Shown here piece by piece: positions 61,662 to 64,000 of a stretch of DNA of 64,000 bases. Position 1 is the first letter of the stretch, and the number at the start of each line of letters is the position of its first letter. Position numbers and translations under genes: made by a program. The notes below the pieces were generated by a model that made no database searches, was not told the DNA's origin, and saw only the letters and a list, made by a program, of their open reading frames with translations. Origin of the DNA: Kribbella rubisoli (GTDB lineage: Bacteria > Actinomycetota > Actinomycetes > Propionibacteriales > Kribbellaceae); NCBI RefSeq assembly GCF_004217145.1, contig NZ_SHKR01000012.1, forward strand, positions 62,001-126,000, written 5' to 3'.

Positions 61662-62704
61662 GAACCGACCTTCCGCAGAGTCTCGGCCACGTCCTCGGGC
61701 CGGGTGTCGCTGATGAACGCGCCCATGCCGGACTCCGAGCCGGCCAGGTACTTGATCTTGTCCTTCGCCCGGCGGATCGACAACACCTCCAGGTGCAGGT
61801 ACCCGAGCTCGCGCTCGATCCGCACCGGGGCCTGATGCCAGGCGGCGATGTAGGGCAGCGGTTCGCCGTACAGGCCGTCGAGTCGCTGCAGTACGTCGAG
61901 GTACAGCTCGGCGAAGTCGTCGCGCTCGCCGACCGACAGCTCGTCGATGCCGAACACCTGGCGGTGCGGGTACAGGTGCACCTCGACCGGCCAGCGGGCC
62001 GCCTCGGGCACGAACGCGGTCCAGTTGCCGTTCTCGGCGATGACCCGCGTGCCCTCCTTGCGCTCGGCCGCCAGGACATCGGCGAACAAGTTGCTGCCAG
62101 CAACGTCCTGGTGCTCGCGGGCGCGCGCCATCAAGGTCCGCATCCGCGGCGGGAGGAACGGGTAGGCGTAGATCTGGCCGTGTGGGTGGCTGAGTGTGAC
62201 GCCGATCTCCCGGCCGCGGTTCTCGAACGGGAAGACCAGTTCGACGTCGTCGCGGGCGCCGAGCTCGGCGGTCCGGTCGGCCCAGGCGTCGACGACCAGG
62301 CGGGCCTGGCCCTGGGACAGATCGGTGAACGACTGGTTGTGGTCGCTGGTGAAGCAGACCACCTCGGTGCGGCCCGGTCCGGCGAACGACGGGAACCGGT
62401 TCTCGAACACGACGACGTTGTAGTCGTGATCCGGGATCTCGGTCGGTTTGCCCGGCCGGCTCGCATCCAGCGGGCACTCGTCGGCCGGCGGCAGGTACGT
62501 CCGGGTGTTGCGGTGGGTGGCGTAGGTGATCACGTCGCCGGTCAGCGGGTCGGTGCGCAGGTCGACCTGCGGTTGCGGGGCGGGCAGGCCGCGGGTGTCC
62601 TCGAGCGGCACCCGCACCGGCGTGTCGGCGGGGTCGTAGTAGATCAGCTCGCGTCCGTCCGACAGTTTGGTGTCGGTCCGGCGTACGCCGCGGGGTGTTT
62701 TCAT
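61658..62704 (-). CDS. galT: Galactose-1-phosphate uridylyltransferase
   Basis: 348 aa from ATG 62704 with GGGAGGG upstream. Active-site GVTLSHPHGQIYAYP carries the uridylylated His; zinc-site and N-terminal CPLDASRP are seen. Transfers UMP between UDP-glucose and galactose-1-phosphate. A possible promoter is GTGCTT (62775-62770), 17 nt, TACGAT (62752-62747) on the reverse strand, with TTGTT direct repeats around it that could be DeoR-type sites. Operon with galK. Confidence 0.96.
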   Translation of the reverse strand: MKTPRGVRRTDTKLSDGRELIYYDPADTPVRVPLEDTRGLPAPQPQVDLRTDPLTGDVITYATHRNTRTYLPPADECPLDASRPGKPTEIPDHDYNVVVFENRFPSFAGPGRTEVVCFTSDHNQSFTDLSQGQARLVVDAWADRTAELGARDDVELVFPFENRGREIGVTLSHPHGQIYAYPFLPPRMRTLMARAREHQDVAGSNLFADVLAAERKEGTRVIAENGNWTAFVPEAARWPVEVHLYPHRQVFGIDELSVGERDDFAELYLDVLQRLDGLYGEPLPYIAAWHQAPVRIERELGYLHLEVLSIRRAKDKIKYLAGSESGMGAFISDTRPEDVAETLRKVGS

Positions 62705-62828
62705 CGTGTGACCCTCCCGGCCGTACGACGCGTCCGGCCAGGAATCATCGTAAACCAACAAACTCGAACAAGCACGGTAGCCCGGGCGGCCGGTAGTCTT
62801 GGTCAATGGACGACCACGCCCAACGCCC

Positions 62829-62854
62829 GCCCTCTCGTGATCTGTCGAGAGGGC
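62829..62854 (+). promoter_or_regulatory. Hairpin in the leader of the CNNM gene
   Basis: GCCCTCTCG (62829-62837) and CGAGAGGGC (62846-62854) form a perfect 9-bp stem with an 8-nt loop, 17 bp before the ATG and just before the AGGA ribosome-binding site. It could regulate translation or be a passive structure. It does not match a magnesium or manganese riboswitch that I know. Confidence 0.4.
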
Positions 62855-62871
62855 GCTAGGAAATCCCACCC

Positions 62872-64000
62872 ATGAACGAAACCCTGCTACTGAACATCGT
62901 TCTGATTCTGGTCTTCGTGATGATCGGCGGCGTTTTCGCCGCTGCGGAAATGGCCCTCGTGTCGCTGCGGGAGAGCCAGCTGAAGGCCCTTTCGCACCGC
63001 GGGAAGCGCGGCGAGACCGTCGCCAAGGTCGCCGCCAACCCGAACCGGTTCCTGTCCGCCGTGCAGATCGGCGTGACCCTGATGGGCTTCCTGTCCGCCG
63101 CGTTCGGTGGCGCGACGCTCGCCGACAGCCTCTCGCCGCACCTGCAGAAGCTCGGCCTGCCCGAGGGCCTGGCCGACACCGTTGCGCTGATCCTGATCAC
63201 GATCCTGATCTCGTACGTCTCGATCGTGATCGGCGAGCTCGCCGCCAAACGGCTCGCGCTGCAGCGGGCCGAGACCTTCGCGCTCGGCCTGGCCCCGCTG
63301 GTCGACCGGATCGCCTCCGGCGCACGGCCGGTGATCTGGCTGCTGTCGAAGTCGACCGACCTGGTGGTCCGTGCGCTCGGCGGAGACCCGAACGCCAACC
63401 GCGAGGTGATGTCCGACGAGGAGCTCCGCGACCTGGTCTCGGCGCACGAGTCGCTCGGCGAGGAGGAGCGCAAGATCGTCGACGACGTCTTCGAGGCCGG
63501 CAGCCGGCAGTTGCGCGAGGTGATGCTGCCGCGGACCGAGGTGGACTTCCTCGACGGCGAGATGCCGGCGTACAAGGCGGTGAAGTTCGCCGCCGAGCGG
63601 CCGCACTCGCGGTACCCGGTGACGAACGGCTCGGCTGACGACATCGTCGGGTTCGTCCACGTCCGGGACCTGTTCGACCCCGCGGTGGCGTCCCGCTCGG
63701 TCCGGGTCGGCGACCTCGCGCGCGACGTACTCATGCTGCCGGACACCGCGAAGCTGCTGCCGACACTGACCGAGATGCGCCGCCGCAGCACCCACCTCGC
63801 GATCGTCCTCGACGAGTACGGCGGCACGGCCGGCATCGTCACGCTCGAGGACCTGGTCGAGGAGCTGATCGGCGACATCAAGGACGAGTACGACGAGGAA
63901 GCGGCCGAGACGACCCGCCTGGGCGGCGGCGACATCGTCGTCGACGGCCTGCTGAACCTCGACGATTTCGCCGACGCCACCACGATCGAGCTGCCCGACG
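62872..64000 (+). CDS. CNNM/CorC (HlyC) family membrane protein with CBS domains, truncated
   Basis: The frame runs from ATG 62872 to the window edge (376 codons seen). A CNNM membrane domain occupies residues 1-195 (FVMIGGVFAAAEMALVSL, VTLMGFLSAAFGG, LILITILISYVSIVIGELAAKR), followed by an acidic MSDEELRDLV helix and two CBS domains (MLPRTEVDFLD..., and ARDVLMLPDTAKLLPTLTEM ... LDEYGGTAGIVTLEDLVEE). The family is linked to magnesium/cobalt efflux or homeostasis. The C-terminal CorC_HlyC domain begins near the edge and is cut off. Confidence 0.95.
   Translation, partial: MNETLLLNIVLILVFVMIGGVFAAAEMALVSLRESQLKALSHRGKRGETVAKVAANPNRFLSAVQIGVTLMGFLSAAFGGATLADSLSPHLQKLGLPEGLADTVALILITILISYVSIVIGELAAKRLALQRAETFALGLAPLVDRIASGARPVIWLLSKSTDLVVRALGGDPNANREVMSDEELRDLVSAHESLGEEERKIVDDVFEAGSRQLREVMLPRTEVDFLDGEMPAYKAVKFAAERPHSRYPVTNGSADDIVGFVHVRDLFDPAVASRSVRVGDLARDVLMLPDTAKLLPTLTEMRRRSTHLAIVLDEYGGTAGIVTLEDLVEELIGDIKDEYDEEAAETTRLGGGDIVVDGLLNLDDFADATTIELPD

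Overview
The window is one contiguous stretch of a high-GC actinobacterial chromosome. Evidence is the strong GC3 bias, frequent GTG/TTG starts, many 4-bp ATGA/GTGA overlaps, and -10 boxes of the TANNNT type placed only 6-7 nt before start codons, which implies leaderless mRNAs. The order pcrA / reverse-strand M23 peptidase / sucC-sucD / perM-purN-purH is the same backbone I recall from Mycobacterium tuberculosis, and purN-purH-folD-DUF3017-mdh resembles Streptomyces. Gene content (large S8 proteases, sugar ABC transporters, GH13, GH18, many GlxA-type regulators) suggests a soil, Kribbella/Nocardioides-like genus. The genus is an inference. I found no tRNA, rRNA, CRISPR array or prophage.

Layout. 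0-12.6 kb: a truncated alpha/beta hydrolase, a PIG-L deacetylase divergent from a beta-lactamase-fold hydrolase, a second-type clpP pair, a long intergenic palindrome, PcrA helicase, a TetR regulator with a row of three phased operators before its oxidoreductase target, a stand-alone CCG-type LanC-like protein coupled to DUF6886, and an M23 peptidase. 12.7-20.4 kb: lipase, a B12-binding mutase subunit, and a sugar uptake operon (lipoprotein, two permeases and a previously unannotated 47-residue Arg/Asp octad-repeat protein) ending in a strong terminator, followed by an alpha-glucosidase on the other strand. 20.5-31.3 kb: core metabolism (sucCD, perM, purN, purH, folD) with a few lipoprotein, esterase and acetyltransferase genes.

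31.3-46.3 kb is an accessory stretch that separates folD-DUF3017 from mdh. It holds two tandem inverted repeats beside a glycosyltransferase C-terminal remnant, pirin and cupin genes, a GlxA regulator, an APH-like kinase, a GH18 chitinase broken by one amber codon, a zinc-ribbon protein with a degenerate M48 motif, two tandem paralogous 1.1-kilo-residue secreted subtilases, and an IS3-family element inserted in the loop of a bidirectional terminator. 46.3-53.5 kb: mdh, a GDPD with a Pho-box-like site, a spermidine-synthase-like protein, an XRE regulator, a MOSC protein, a secreted lamin-tail protein with an unusual switch-like 5' leader, an UlaG-like hydrolase and a second GlxA regulator. 53.5-57.6 kb: three tandem CAP-domain proteins, one with a degenerate CAP domain. 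57.6-64 kb: GNAT acetyltransferases, a 91-bp inverted repeat, a DeoR regulator convergent with galT-galK, and a truncated CNNM/CBS membrane protein.

The most unusual items are the RD-octad micropeptide translationally coupled to the sugar permeases, the three-operator TetR array, the long intergenic palindromes, the alternative-hairpin leader of the lamin-tail gene, and the IS-split terminator.
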